A stretch of 64,000 bases of DNA, from assembly GCF_036325985.1 (NCBI RefSeq), contig NZ_JAUHLI010000016.1, forward strand, positions 1-64,000, read 5' to 3'. This stretch comes from Alkalimonas cellulosilytica (GTDB lineage Bacteria > Pseudomonadota > Gammaproteobacteria > Enterobacterales > Alteromonadaceae). The notes under the pieces are model-generated. The model made no database searches. It worked only from the letters and a program-made list of their open reading frames with translations, and was not told the DNA's origin. Positions 45,458 through 53,620 of this stretch are shown here, in pieces. The position numbers and the translations under genes are program-made. Positions within the stretch are counted from its first letter, which is position 1, and every line of letters begins with the position of its first letter.

Positions 45458-47446
45458 TTAGCCGCCATGGCGTTCAAACCACTCCAGGATACGTTTCAGC
45501 CGCTCCACCAGATTGACTGGGGTACCATTTCTGGACAGGCTGTGGCCTTCGCCTTTAAACACCACCATCTCCACCGGCACCTGATTGGCTTTCAGGGCGT
45601 AAAACCATTCTTCACCCTGGCCAATCGGGGTAATGTGATCCTCGGTGCTGTGAATAATCAGTGTTGGTGTACTGACCCGATCGGCATACTTCAACGGCGA
45701 GCGGCCCCAATACAGCTCGAAATTTTGCCAGATAGTGCCGGCAAACTCGCGACGCATGGAATTTGGCGGATACTGCTGGGTGCCGGCTTCGGATAGCCAG
45801 TTGCTGACACTGCGCTGGGTCACTGCGGCTTTAAAGCGATCGGTTTGAGTGGTGATCCAGTTGGTTAAAAAGCCGCCGTGGCTGCCGCCGGTAAGATACA
45901 GGCGGGAGCTGTCCAGCCAGTCGTGTTGCTGCAACACATGTTCCAGCACGGCGATATTGTCGCGATAATCCACCCCACCGTAGTCAGCATGCACTGCGTT
46001 CTGGTGTGCATAGCCATAACCGGTACTGCCACGGTAGTTGGTAAAGACCACCGTATAGCCAGCGGCAGCCATCATCTGGAATTCATGGAACCACTGATGC
46101 CCCCACATGCCACCCGGGCCGCCTTTGATATTCAGGATCAGTGGATAAGACTGACCGGCTTGCCAGCCGACAGGTTTGAGCAAAAAGCCCTGACTTTGAC
46201 CTTGCTCGTGCTCAAACCAAAACGACTGCAATGGCTGCAGCTTCAGCTCGCTTAGCAGCTCCTGATTGAATCGGGTAAGTTGGCGTGGTGCTTTGTTGCC
46301 ATCCTGGAACCAGACTTCCGGTAGTTGTTGCTCATCCTGCCACAGGTAGCTCAGAGCTTTACCATTGGCAGCAAAACTAAAGCTACCCGCACTGCCGTGC
46401 TCGCTCAGGCGAATGCTGGTCCGATCGCGACGTAAATTGAGCTCAAACAAAGGACGTGAACCCAGGTGATCGGCCCCCATCACTATCCGGCCCCGCTCCG
46501 GCCAGTGCAGCGAGGTGGCTGAGCGATCCCAGTCCTTGGCAATGCGCCGGTTGTGACCGTCGCTTAAGCGGTAGATGACCAGTTGCTCAGGCTCAAAGTA
46601 GTCGGCTTGATGGCGGTACAAGAGTTCGCGCCCATCCGGTGACCAAAGTGGTGAGCTGGCCTGGCCGGGCAGGGTATCCAGTCGGGAGACGCTGCCACTG
46701 CCCAGATCCATGACAAACAGATCTTGCTGCATACTGCCTTCCAGCGCATCGGTACTGCGATCGGAGGCAAACACAATCTGTTTGCCATCGGGGGAGAATT
46801 GCGCCGAGTGATCGTGCCAGCGGGCATCGCCGGTCAGGCGAGTGAGTTGCTGCGTGGCGATATCCAGCAGCCAGAGGCCAGAGCGGCGCTCATTCAGGTA
46901 GCCGCCGCCATCACTTTTGTACAGCGCGTGGCGAATCACCACGACATCAGCTTTTGGCTCGTCGCTGTTGGTTTTGGCTACGGTTGGATCGTCAATCCCT
47001 GGATCCACCGAAAGCGTAAGCAGTAGCTGGGTGCCGTCGGGTGACCAGCTAAAATCACGAAGGCCGGCCTGCTTTAAAGACGTAATAGCCCTGGCCTCAC
47101 CTCCCGCCATAGGCAGCAGGTGCAATTGCTGGCCCTCGCCCCGACCAGAGATGAAAGCCAACTGCCGGCCATCGGGTGACCAGCGTGGGCTGCGATCCCC
47201 GTCGCTAAAGGTCAGCTGGCGCGGCTCCGACTTACCATCGGTTGCTACCAGCCACAGATTGCTGTGCCGGCTGCGTTTATCATCAGCAATGGTGCTGTGC
47301 ACAAAGGCAACCTGGCGGCCATTTGGCGCTAACTGGGGATCCGCCACAAAGGTAAAGCGGTAATAATCGTCCGGCTGCATGCCGCGTGGCGCGGCATGCA
47401 GCGCCAAAGACAGCAGCAAAGAACAAACAAGCAACAAGCGGATCAT
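45458..47446 (-). CDS. S9 family prolyl oligopeptidase-type peptidase
   Basis: A 662-residue exported serine peptidase. A signal peptide (about 1-18) is followed by a WD40/TolB-like beta-propeller (about 30-390) with repeated FSPDGKQ/WSPDGR blocks, then the alpha/beta-hydrolase catalytic domain. The nucleophile is in TGGSHGGFLTNW, the acid in HSTEDHITPIGQ and the His in FKGEGHSLSRNG. The likely role is periplasmic degradation of small peptides, of the dipeptidyl-peptidase or acylaminoacyl-peptidase type. Confidence 0.92.
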   Translation of the reverse strand: MIRLLLVCSLLLSLALHAAPRGMQPDDYYRFTFVADPQLAPNGRQVAFVHSTIADDKRSRHSNLWLVATDGKSEPRQLTFSDGDRSPRWSPDGRQLAFISGRGEGQQLHLLPMAGGEARAITSLKQAGLRDFSWSPDGTQLLLTLSVDPGIDDPTVAKTNSDEPKADVVVIRHALYKSDGGGYLNERRSGLWLLDIATQQLTRLTGDARWHDHSAQFSPDGKQIVFASDRSTDALEGSMQQDLFVMDLGSGSVSRLDTLPGQASSPLWSPDGRELLYRHQADYFEPEQLVIYRLSDGHNRRIAKDWDRSATSLHWPERGRIVMGADHLGSRPLFELNLRRDRTSIRLSEHGSAGSFSFAANGKALSYLWQDEQQLPEVWFQDGNKAPRQLTRFNQELLSELKLQPLQSFWFEHEQGQSQGFLLKPVGWQAGQSYPLILNIKGGPGGMWGHQWFHEFQMMAAAGYTVVFTNYRGSTGYGYAHQNAVHADYGGVDYRDNIAVLEHVLQQHDWLDSSRLYLTGGSHGGFLTNWITTQTDRFKAAVTQRSVSNWLSEAGTQQYPPNSMRREFAGTIWQNFELYWGRSPLKYADRVSTPTLIIHSTEDHITPIGQGEEWFYALKANQVPVEMVVFKGEGHSLSRNGTPVNLVERLKRILEWFERHGG

Positions 47447-47538
47447 CGGTATACTCCTGAGTGGGTCGCAGCAGATTTCAGCCCAGATTGCTGGTGGTTA
47501 CAAGGCAAAACAGATTGTCAGCACCCCTGCTGAGATAA

Positions 47539-47718
47539 TTAGCGAAATAGCATGTACAGCAGTTGAGCCAGCAGCACGATACCCACCAGCGGAAAAATAT
47601 AGCGGGTAATTTTGCTCAGCTCTTCGTCGCTGCGGCGTTTACCGTATTTTTCTAACACCGTAACCAGAATAAATAAGGCAACAAAGAGTAAACCCAGAAT
47701 GATAAAAATAGGTGGCAT
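47539..47718 (-). CDS. small two-helix membrane protein
   Basis: A 59-residue protein with two hydrophobic segments (about 3-22 and 38-57) joined by a charged loop (EKYGKRRSDEELSK). ATG at 47718 has AGGA eight bases upstream, which supports translation. I do not recognise a family. It lies between the S9 peptidase gene (93 bp) and the PAS-EAL gene on the same strand and could be cotranscribed with the latter. Confidence 0.6.
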   Translation of the reverse strand: MPPIFIILGLLFVALFILVTVLEKYGKRRSDEELSKITRYIFPLVGIVLLAQLLYMLFR

Positions 47719-47772
47719 GGTTGCATCCTGCGAAACCGTCAAAACGTCAGTGTAATAGGAAGCCTTGCAACT

Positions 47773-49827
47773 TTAAAGGCTCCCGGTTAACTGCAATGCC
47801 ATTTGCTTGGCCGGCATGGGCTTGGCGTACCAGTATCCTTGCGCTTGTTGGCAGCCCAGCTCCACTAAAATCTGGTGCTGCTGCTGGTTTTCAATACCCT
47901 CGACGGTAAGACCCAGCTGCAGTTCACTGGCCAGCAATTGAATGCTTTTGATAATGCACAATGCTTTGGCATTGGTAGTGAGATCCGACACCACAGAGCG
48001 GTCAATTTTTACCGTATCCAGAGGCATGTTTTTCAGGTAACACAAGCTGGAATAGCCGGTACCAAAATCATCCAGAGCTATTCTCATGCCATTGTCTTTA
48101 AGCAGTTGCAGCTTACTGATGGCATTGGCTTCATTATCAATCAGGGCCGTTTCGGTGATTTCCATTTCCAGCGCAGAAGGTGGGATCTGATAGGCTTGCA
48201 GGCAGCCCAGCAGCCAACTGGTGAAATCCGGCTCCACCAAATGCCGGGCTGAAATATTAAATGAAATCACCGGTAAGCTGAGTTGTTTTTGCTGCCAGCA
48301 AAGCAGTTGTTTACACAACTGTGTGACCACCCAACGATCCAGTTCAATAATCAGGCTGCTTTGCTCAGCAATCGGAATGAAATCAGCCGGCGAAATGGTG
48401 CCAAGTTCCGGCTCATGCCAGCGGATTAAAGCTTCTGCACCCGCAAGACTGCCATTGCTCAGTGTGACTTTGGGTTGAAAATACAATTGCAACTGCAGTT
48501 CATTTGTTTGTAAGGCTGCCTGCAGTTTTTGCCGGATAAGAGCCCGGCGGTGATAGTCGGCGCCTACTTGTCGATTGTAGAAGTTCAGGCCGGGGCTGCC
48601 TTTTTCTTTGGCAGCAAACATCGCCAATTCAGCCGCGTGCAATAAGTCCTCTTCCTGCTCGCCATCCTCCGGGTAGCAAGCAACGCCAATATGCGGAGTT
48701 GGCAGCAGGACTTCATCGCCCAGTCTGGCTGGTTGTTTTAACACCTCCAGCAAGTGCCCTATCAATTTATTGGTCTGGCTAAAACCGGCTTTCGTTTGAT
48801 GCAACAAAATGTAATCATCAGCATAAATGCGCACCAACGTATCTTCCGGGCCGATCAGCTGTTGCAAACGCTCTGCCTGCAACTGGATTAATTGATCGCC
48901 ACAGGTGAGACCAAACTGCTGATTGACATCACTAAGCTGGCCGCCATCAATCCAGCACACCAGTAGTTTGGATTTATGCTGCCTGCACTGAGCCAGTGTC
49001 TGGGGAAAACGGCTCACCAACAACTCCCGGTTGCCAAGCCTGGTGAGGCGGTCAAAGTTTACCAGTTGATGAATTTGTTGATCTTTGGAACGAATAACAC
49101 TTAAGTCCTGAAAGACGGCTAAGTAGTGGCTCAATGCACCGTCACTATTCAGCACGCGTGAAATTTTCAACCATTGCTGATACACAGTGAGATCTTTTTT
49201 CCGGTTCCAGATTTCACCTTGCCAGTAGCCATTTTCTTCAATGGTTTGCCACATCTGGCGGTAAAAGTCGGCTCCATGATGAGCTGAGCGCAAAATAGCC
49301 GGTGTTTTGCCAATCACTTCAGCCGCTTCATAGCCGGTAATGGAGGTAAAAGCCGGATTGACTTTGAGGATCCGGGCCTGAGTGTCTGTCACCATAATGC
49401 CTTCAATGGCATCAGCGAATAGCTGCTTACTTAATTCATCCAGCGTTTTAGTGTCCAGACTGGGCTGCGTATGTGCTATGCCGGTGTAGCTAATAATAGT
49501 GCCTGCCAGATCCCGATGCGCCAGCACTTTCAAGTGGCTCGGGATGCAGTTATGTTGTTGGTCAAAAAAGCAGAGTGAACCTTGCCAGTACGAGTGCTTT
49601 TGTACGTGAGGAAAGACGATATTGAGCAGGAACTGGTAGTTTTCTTTATCGTGAAAGTTGTGCACATACAGTGGCTGTTGCATCAGGTCATGGTCTGCAG
49701 CGATACCACAAAGTTTTCTACCAAAAGGGTTCAGTGTCAGAAGCCGTAAGTCCGTGCTGACCGTACTGATAAAATAATCCAACTGTTCAACAATGTCCTG
49801 ATGAATACTTGGTAAGTCAGTCAGCAT
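47773..49827 (-). CDS. PAS-(degenerate GGDEF)-EAL phosphodiesterase
   Basis: A 684-residue soluble protein. At least one clear PAS domain (about 125-240, IMVTDTQARILKVNPAF) is preceded by a second PAS-like region. The GGDEF domain is degenerate (IYADDYILLHQ in place of GGDEF). The C-terminal EAL domain is complete: AEALIRWHEPE, ISFNISARHL, MEITETALI, DDFGTGYSSL and VEGIE. c-di-GMP hydrolysis is expected. The start at 49827 overlaps the end of the Aer-like receptor gene by 11 bp; an in-frame ATG at 49851 lacks a ribosome-binding site. Confidence 0.88.
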   Translation of the reverse strand: MLTDLPSIHQDIVEQLDYFISTVSTDLRLLTLNPFGRKLCGIAADHDLMQQPLYVHNFHDKENYQFLLNIVFPHVQKHSYWQGSLCFFDQQHNCIPSHLKVLAHRDLAGTIISYTGIAHTQPSLDTKTLDELSKQLFADAIEGIMVTDTQARILKVNPAFTSITGYEAAEVIGKTPAILRSAHHGADFYRQMWQTIEENGYWQGEIWNRKKDLTVYQQWLKISRVLNSDGALSHYLAVFQDLSVIRSKDQQIHQLVNFDRLTRLGNRELLVSRFPQTLAQCRQHKSKLLVCWIDGGQLSDVNQQFGLTCGDQLIQLQAERLQQLIGPEDTLVRIYADDYILLHQTKAGFSQTNKLIGHLLEVLKQPARLGDEVLLPTPHIGVACYPEDGEQEEDLLHAAELAMFAAKEKGSPGLNFYNRQVGADYHRRALIRQKLQAALQTNELQLQLYFQPKVTLSNGSLAGAEALIRWHEPELGTISPADFIPIAEQSSLIIELDRWVVTQLCKQLLCWQQKQLSLPVISFNISARHLVEPDFTSWLLGCLQAYQIPPSALEMEITETALIDNEANAISKLQLLKDNGMRIALDDFGTGYSSLCYLKNMPLDTVKIDRSVVSDLTTNAKALCIIKSIQLLASELQLGLTVEGIENQQQHQILVELGCQQAQGYWYAKPMPAKQMALQLTGSL

Positions 49828-51409
49828 AGGGAAGCGCCTTCTGTTGAGCATGCAAAAAGTGTTGCGCCAACATGGTTAACTGATTGAGTTGCACTGACAG
49901 GACGTCACCCTGCTGTTTTGCCTCATCGGCTGCATGAGCTGAGCTTTGTGCCAGGCTGGCCAGTTTTTGCGTATCGGCACTCAGTCGTTCCACGGTATTG
50001 AGTTGTTGCAGACTGGCTTCACTGATGTGGCGGGCTTTACTACGCATGGTACCAATGCCCTGGTGGATTTGCGTCATACCTGCTGCAGTACTGGCCGCAC
50101 TTTGCGCGGTTTGCTCTGAGGCACTGACCCCCTGCAACAGCGCTTGATCGGCTTGTTGTATGCTGTCATACAATTGCTGGATGATGGTCTGAATTTCATG
50201 GGTGGAGTGATGGGTACGGCTGGCAAGCGCCCGGATTTCATCGGCTACGACGGCAAACCCACGCCCCAGTTCGCCTGCACGAGCTGCTTCAATGGCCGCG
50301 TTGAGTGCTAGTAAATTGGTTTGCTCAGCGACTTCACGAATGACTTTGACCACCTTGGCGATGGCTTCCCCTTGTTTATTCACTTCAGTAAAGCGTTGGC
50401 TCAGTTCATTCAGCTGATGCTGCATACTCTGGCTGGCCGACAGCATTTGCTGCAGTTGCTGATTGCCAGCTAAAGCCGCTTGCTCGGATTCACTGGAATG
50501 TTGTTCCATCTCAGCAATGGCGGCATCGACCTGGCTTTGCTGGTTTCTCAGCTGTGCCAGTTGCTGCAAAAAGCCATCAGTTGATTGATGTTGCTGCATA
50601 CTTTGCATGGAGGCCTGATGCATGGAGTCAGCCGCTTTGTTTTTGGCCTGATGCAGGTAACCTGAAGTATTGACCAGTCGGGCCATCAGGGCTCTGTTTT
50701 CCTGACGTTGGGTTGACAGTGCAAACGCCACCCGGCACTTGTAGTTAACACCGCCGGTATAAATCCAGCCCATCGCTGGGTTGGCATAGGTTTTATCCGC
50801 GATCTGAAGCAACTGCTTGCACTCTTTATGCTGAGTGGCAAGAAAAAGTGCGGTTATACAGGCAGGTAACAAAGCCAGCAGCGACCACCAGGGTGAAATG
50901 GGAAATAACAGCGCACCCACACAAGCGAAACTAGCGGCAAGCCCTGCCAGAAGCCAGCGTGTGGATTGAAAAGGTGAGGCATGGATCAAGTTTGGGAGTT
51001 TTCCAGCCAGCCATTGCTGATAAAGTTGCTCTGCCCGCTGTTTTTGGTCACTTTGCAGCATGGTTCGAATGGATTGATATTCAACAATCTCACCATTTTT
51101 CATCACTGGTGTGACATAAGCATCTACCCAGTAATGATCGCCATTTTTGCAGCGGTTTTTTACCGCTCCACGCCAGGAGTGCCCACTTTGGATGGTGCGC
51201 CACATATCTTTAAAAGCAGCTGCGGGCATGTCGGGGTGGCGGATCAGGTTGTGATTTTTACCCAGTAACTCCTCTTTGCTATAGCCGGAAACCTCAATAA
51301 AATCTGGGTTGGCGTAAGTGATCACGCCGCGTTTATCGGTTGTGGTAATGAGGTGTGCATCACGTGGGAAACTGACTTCGCGCTGAGTAACTTCCTGATT
51401 TCTGCGCAT
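49817..51409 (-). CDS. Aer-like PAS methyl-accepting chemotaxis protein
   Basis: A 530-residue receptor. The N-terminal PAS domain (about 10-115) has the Aer pattern: LITTTDKRGVITYANPDF, SGYSKEELLGKNHNLIRHPD and W in HSWRGAVKNRCKNGD, consistent with FAD binding for redox or oxygen sensing. A hydrophobic hairpin (about 150-195) anchors it without a periplasmic domain. The signalling domain carries EQTNLLALNAAIEAARAGELGRGF. ATG at 51409 follows AAGGA. It overlaps the PAS-EAL gene, so the two are coexpressed. Confidence 0.9.
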   Translation of the reverse strand: MRRNQEVTQREVSFPRDAHLITTTDKRGVITYANPDFIEVSGYSKEELLGKNHNLIRHPDMPAAAFKDMWRTIQSGHSWRGAVKNRCKNGDHYWVDAYVTPVMKNGEIVEYQSIRTMLQSDQKQRAEQLYQQWLAGKLPNLIHASPFQSTRWLLAGLAASFACVGALLFPISPWWSLLALLPACITALFLATQHKECKQLLQIADKTYANPAMGWIYTGGVNYKCRVAFALSTQRQENRALMARLVNTSGYLHQAKNKAADSMHQASMQSMQQHQSTDGFLQQLAQLRNQQSQVDAAIAEMEQHSSESEQAALAGNQQLQQMLSASQSMQHQLNELSQRFTEVNKQGEAIAKVVKVIREVAEQTNLLALNAAIEAARAGELGRGFAVVADEIRALASRTHHSTHEIQTIIQQLYDSIQQADQALLQGVSASEQTAQSAASTAAGMTQIHQGIGTMRSKARHISEASLQQLNTVERLSADTQKLASLAQSSAHAADEAKQQGDVLSVQLNQLTMLAQHFLHAQQKALPYAD

Positions 51410-51604
51410 ATAAATCCTTACTTTTTTAATGGTTATAACTGGAAGCTTATACCAATGCGTCCCCAAAATGGATCTTGCTAATTTAGCTTTAGTTTGATCT
51501 GGATCAAACTTAGTGCATTGAGCGGTGATGGTTCCGGAATCGCTTGTCTGTGTTAGTGAGATAAGTCAGCATAGTAAGTATCGTGGATGAAGTGATTGCA
51601 CTAT

Positions 51605-53122
51605 ATGAATGAGATGTCCTTATACAGTTTGGCTGGCTGTGCGTTTGCGTTGTTGCTGCTGTTGCCCTTGTGGCTGCTAAGCCGGCAAAAACAGCGGTTA
51701 GCTTTGCAGTTATCGGAGCAAAAATGCCTGCAGCTCGAACAGCAATTGATGCTCTGTCAGCAAGAGCTGCAGAGCCACACTGAACTGGCTGCGCGTAGCC
51801 GTGAGCTGGTGCAGGTACGGCAAACCGAGCTTCGCGAGCGCGAGCTGCAACTGGCAGAGCTAAAACAAACACTGCAGCAACAAAAAGCCGAGCAACAGGC
51901 CGTGCAGAGTGATTTTCTGGCGGTCAAAGAACAGCACGACCGGCTGCACAGTACGCTGACTGCCAAAGAACAGCACTTCGCCGAGCAACTAGCGCTGATC
52001 AAAGACAGTCGTGATCAGCTGAAAAAGGAATTTGAATTGTTGGCGCAAGAGGTGCTGGAGCGAAAAGGGAAGGCATTTAGTGCGCTGAGCCAGCAGCAGC
52101 TGCAACAGTTGTTGTCGCCACTGCAGCAGGATATGAAGGGCTTTCGTGACAAGATGGAGCGCATTCACAGTGAAGAGTTGCAACAGCGCAGTGCACTGAA
52201 AACCGAGTTGATCAACTTGCAGCAACTGAACAACCGTATTACCGATCAGGCCGAGCAACTGACCAGAGCGTTGCAGGGCCAGAAAAAAGTGCAGGGCAAT
52301 TGGGGCGAGCTGATGCTGGAGAATGTGCTGGATAACTCCGGGCTGCGTGCCGGGGTGGATTATCAGCGCGAAGTCAGTTTTGACACTGAGGATGGGAAGC
52401 GCCGGCCCGATGCCATTATTTACCTGCCGCAGCAGCGCCATATGGTGGTGGATGCTAAAACCTCACTGGCTGCTTATACCCGGTTCGTCAATGCAGAAGA
52501 CGACCAGCTTCGTATGCAGGCTTTGGCAGAGCATTGTCAGGCGGTGAAAGACCGCATCAGTGAGCTGGCGGATAAAAGTTATTACCAGTTAGCCGGACTG
52601 AACTCTCCGGAAGTGGTGTTTCTGTTTATTCCGATTGAGTCGGCCTATGTCGAAGCACTGAAATACGATCCTGATTTGTACCAGCGGGCGCTGGAGCGTA
52701 ATGTGCTGGTTGCTACACCGACTACCTTATTGACCAGTCTGAATATTGTCCGCCAGCTGTGGCGCTTTGAAGAGCAGAGTAAACACAGCGCTGAGCTCGC
52801 CAACCGGGCGGAAAAATTCTACAACAAACTAAAACTATTCTTAGACAGCATGCAGGGTGTAGGCAAGCAGCTCGATAAAGCGCGTGAAAGCTACGACAAA
52901 GCCTTTGGTCAGTTGTACAGTGGCCGGGGAAATTTAATTAAACAAGCGGCTGAGTTTAAAGAGCTCGGGGTGGCGGTAAAAAGTGAATTGGATGCGGAGC
53001 TGTTGGAAAAAGCACGGTTGGAGCTGCATCCAGCTGGGCATCAAAACCAGCCGGATGGTAGCACAGCGCACGCGGACGATGTTAGTGATAACAGAGCGCA
53101 AAAAGCATCACCGCCAGCATAG
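51605..53122 (+). CDS. rmuC: DNA recombination protein RmuC
   Basis: A protein of about 505 residues. An N-terminal TM segment (about 5-25) is followed by a long coiled coil (about 30-200, rich in Gln and Leu) and the RmuC nuclease-like domain, with blocks GNWGELMLENVLDNSGLR, RPDAIIYLPQ and VVDAKTSLAAY. In E. coli it limits recombination at inverted repeats; the catalytic role is inferred from its PD-(D/E)XK-like fold. The start could be ATG 51605 or 51614. Its last 41 bp overlap a convergent small gene. Confidence 0.92.
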   Translation: MNEMSLYSLAGCAFALLLLLPLWLLSRQKQRLALQLSEQKCLQLEQQLMLCQQELQSHTELAARSRELVQVRQTELRERELQLAELKQTLQQQKAEQQAVQSDFLAVKEQHDRLHSTLTAKEQHFAEQLALIKDSRDQLKKEFELLAQEVLERKGKAFSALSQQQLQQLLSPLQQDMKGFRDKMERIHSEELQQRSALKTELINLQQLNNRITDQAEQLTRALQGQKKVQGNWGELMLENVLDNSGLRAGVDYQREVSFDTEDGKRRPDAIIYLPQQRHMVVDAKTSLAAYTRFVNAEDDQLRMQALAEHCQAVKDRISELADKSYYQLAGLNSPEVVFLFIPIESAYVEALKYDPDLYQRALERNVLVATPTTLLTSLNIVRQLWRFEEQSKHSAELANRAEKFYNKLKLFLDSMQGVGKQLDKARESYDKAFGQLYSGRGNLIKQAAEFKELGVAVKSELDAELLEKARLELHPAGHQNQPDGSTAHADDVSDNRAQKASPPA

Positions 53123-53285
53123 CGAAGCCGCCAGCACTGAAAATGCCAAACTCGATGCGTGCCTCCATTTTTTGCTCCGGGCTTAGTCCGGCCGGCAACA
53201 GGCAGGCATAGATCAAACAGCTCAGACCAAAAGTCAGGCCAAGGACAATAAAAGCGAAAATGAAGGACGAAACAACTAATTCCAC
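53082..53285 (-). CDS. small two-helix membrane protein
   Basis: A 67-residue protein beginning with GTG at 53285. AAGGAG lies six bases before this GTG, a near-perfect ribosome-binding site that supports a real gene despite its size. Two hydrophobic helices (about 5-30 and 48-66) flank a charged loop (SPEQKMEARIEF). Family not recognised. Its 3' end overlaps rmuC by 41 bp on the other strand. Confidence 0.65.
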   Translation of the reverse strand: MELVVSSFIFAFIVLGLTFGLSCLIYACLLPAGLSPEQKMEARIEFGIFSAGGFAMLAVMLFALCYH

Positions 53286-53489
53286 ACAAGACTCCTTACA
53301 GCATGCAGTTCAGGACTTTGGATAGCCTGCGGATCATCGGCGGCACATTCTACGGCAAATGCATGCACTTTGCATAAAAAAGCCGTTCAATGGGCCACCA
53401 AAAGCGCCGAGCTTCCTTGACAGGTACGGAACTATTCTTGTTTTCATTTATATCTATTCCTATTTGAAACATAAGCTTACACTGTTTTC

Positions 53490-53505
53490 GGAATGAAATA
53501 TTCTT
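53490..53505. promoter_or_regulatory. candidate operator GGAAT-N5-ATTCTT (receptor side)
   Basis: The 16 bases GGAATGAAATATTCTT contain the palindromic half-sites GAAT and ATTC with a five-base spacer. They match the site at 59143-59158 at 13 of 16 positions. The position is about 50 bp upstream of the predicted -10 of the TonB-dependent receptor gene. The regulator is unknown. Confidence 0.45.
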
Positions 53506-53552
53506 ATTTATTAAATTATTCCGCATAATTTATTTCAAATTGTCTGAATCTT

Positions 53553-53561
53553 TGCTATGTT
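53553..53561 (+). promoter_or_regulatory. extended -10 element for the TonB-dependent receptor
   Basis: TGCTATGTT is a TGn-extended -10-like element; a weak TTTCAA lies 17 bp upstream. It is followed at once by the inverted repeat at 53566, which would overlap the transcription start. Confidence 0.4.
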
Positions 53562-53565
53562 AAAA

Positions 53566-53584
53566 CTGTTCGGAAAACGAACAG
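53566..53584. promoter_or_regulatory. candidate operator inverted repeat
   Basis: A perfect seven-base inverted repeat CTGTTCG and CGAACAG is separated by GAAAA. It sits 5 bp after the -10-like element and 36 bp before the receptor start codon, where a repressor would block initiation. It could instead be a short leader hairpin. Confidence 0.4.
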
Positions 53585-53620
53585 CGCATTATAAGAAATC
53601 CAGGTGACCAGTTAGGAGAG

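Larger units (their letters stand above)
53286..53620. other. 335-bp intergenic region upstream of the TonB-dependent receptor
   Basis: No coding sequence is supported here. The left part holds the promoter side of the small membrane gene. The right part (from about 53440) is AT rich and holds a GAAT-N5-ATTC palindrome at 53490, an extended -10-like TGCTATGTT at 53553 and an inverted repeat at 53566, all listed separately. Confidence 0.7.

Noticed and set aside
51757..52002. Cysteine/serine-rich minus-strand frame inside rmuC
   Set aside because: Antisense of the Gln/Leu-rich coiled coil; composition follows from CAG/CTG codons.
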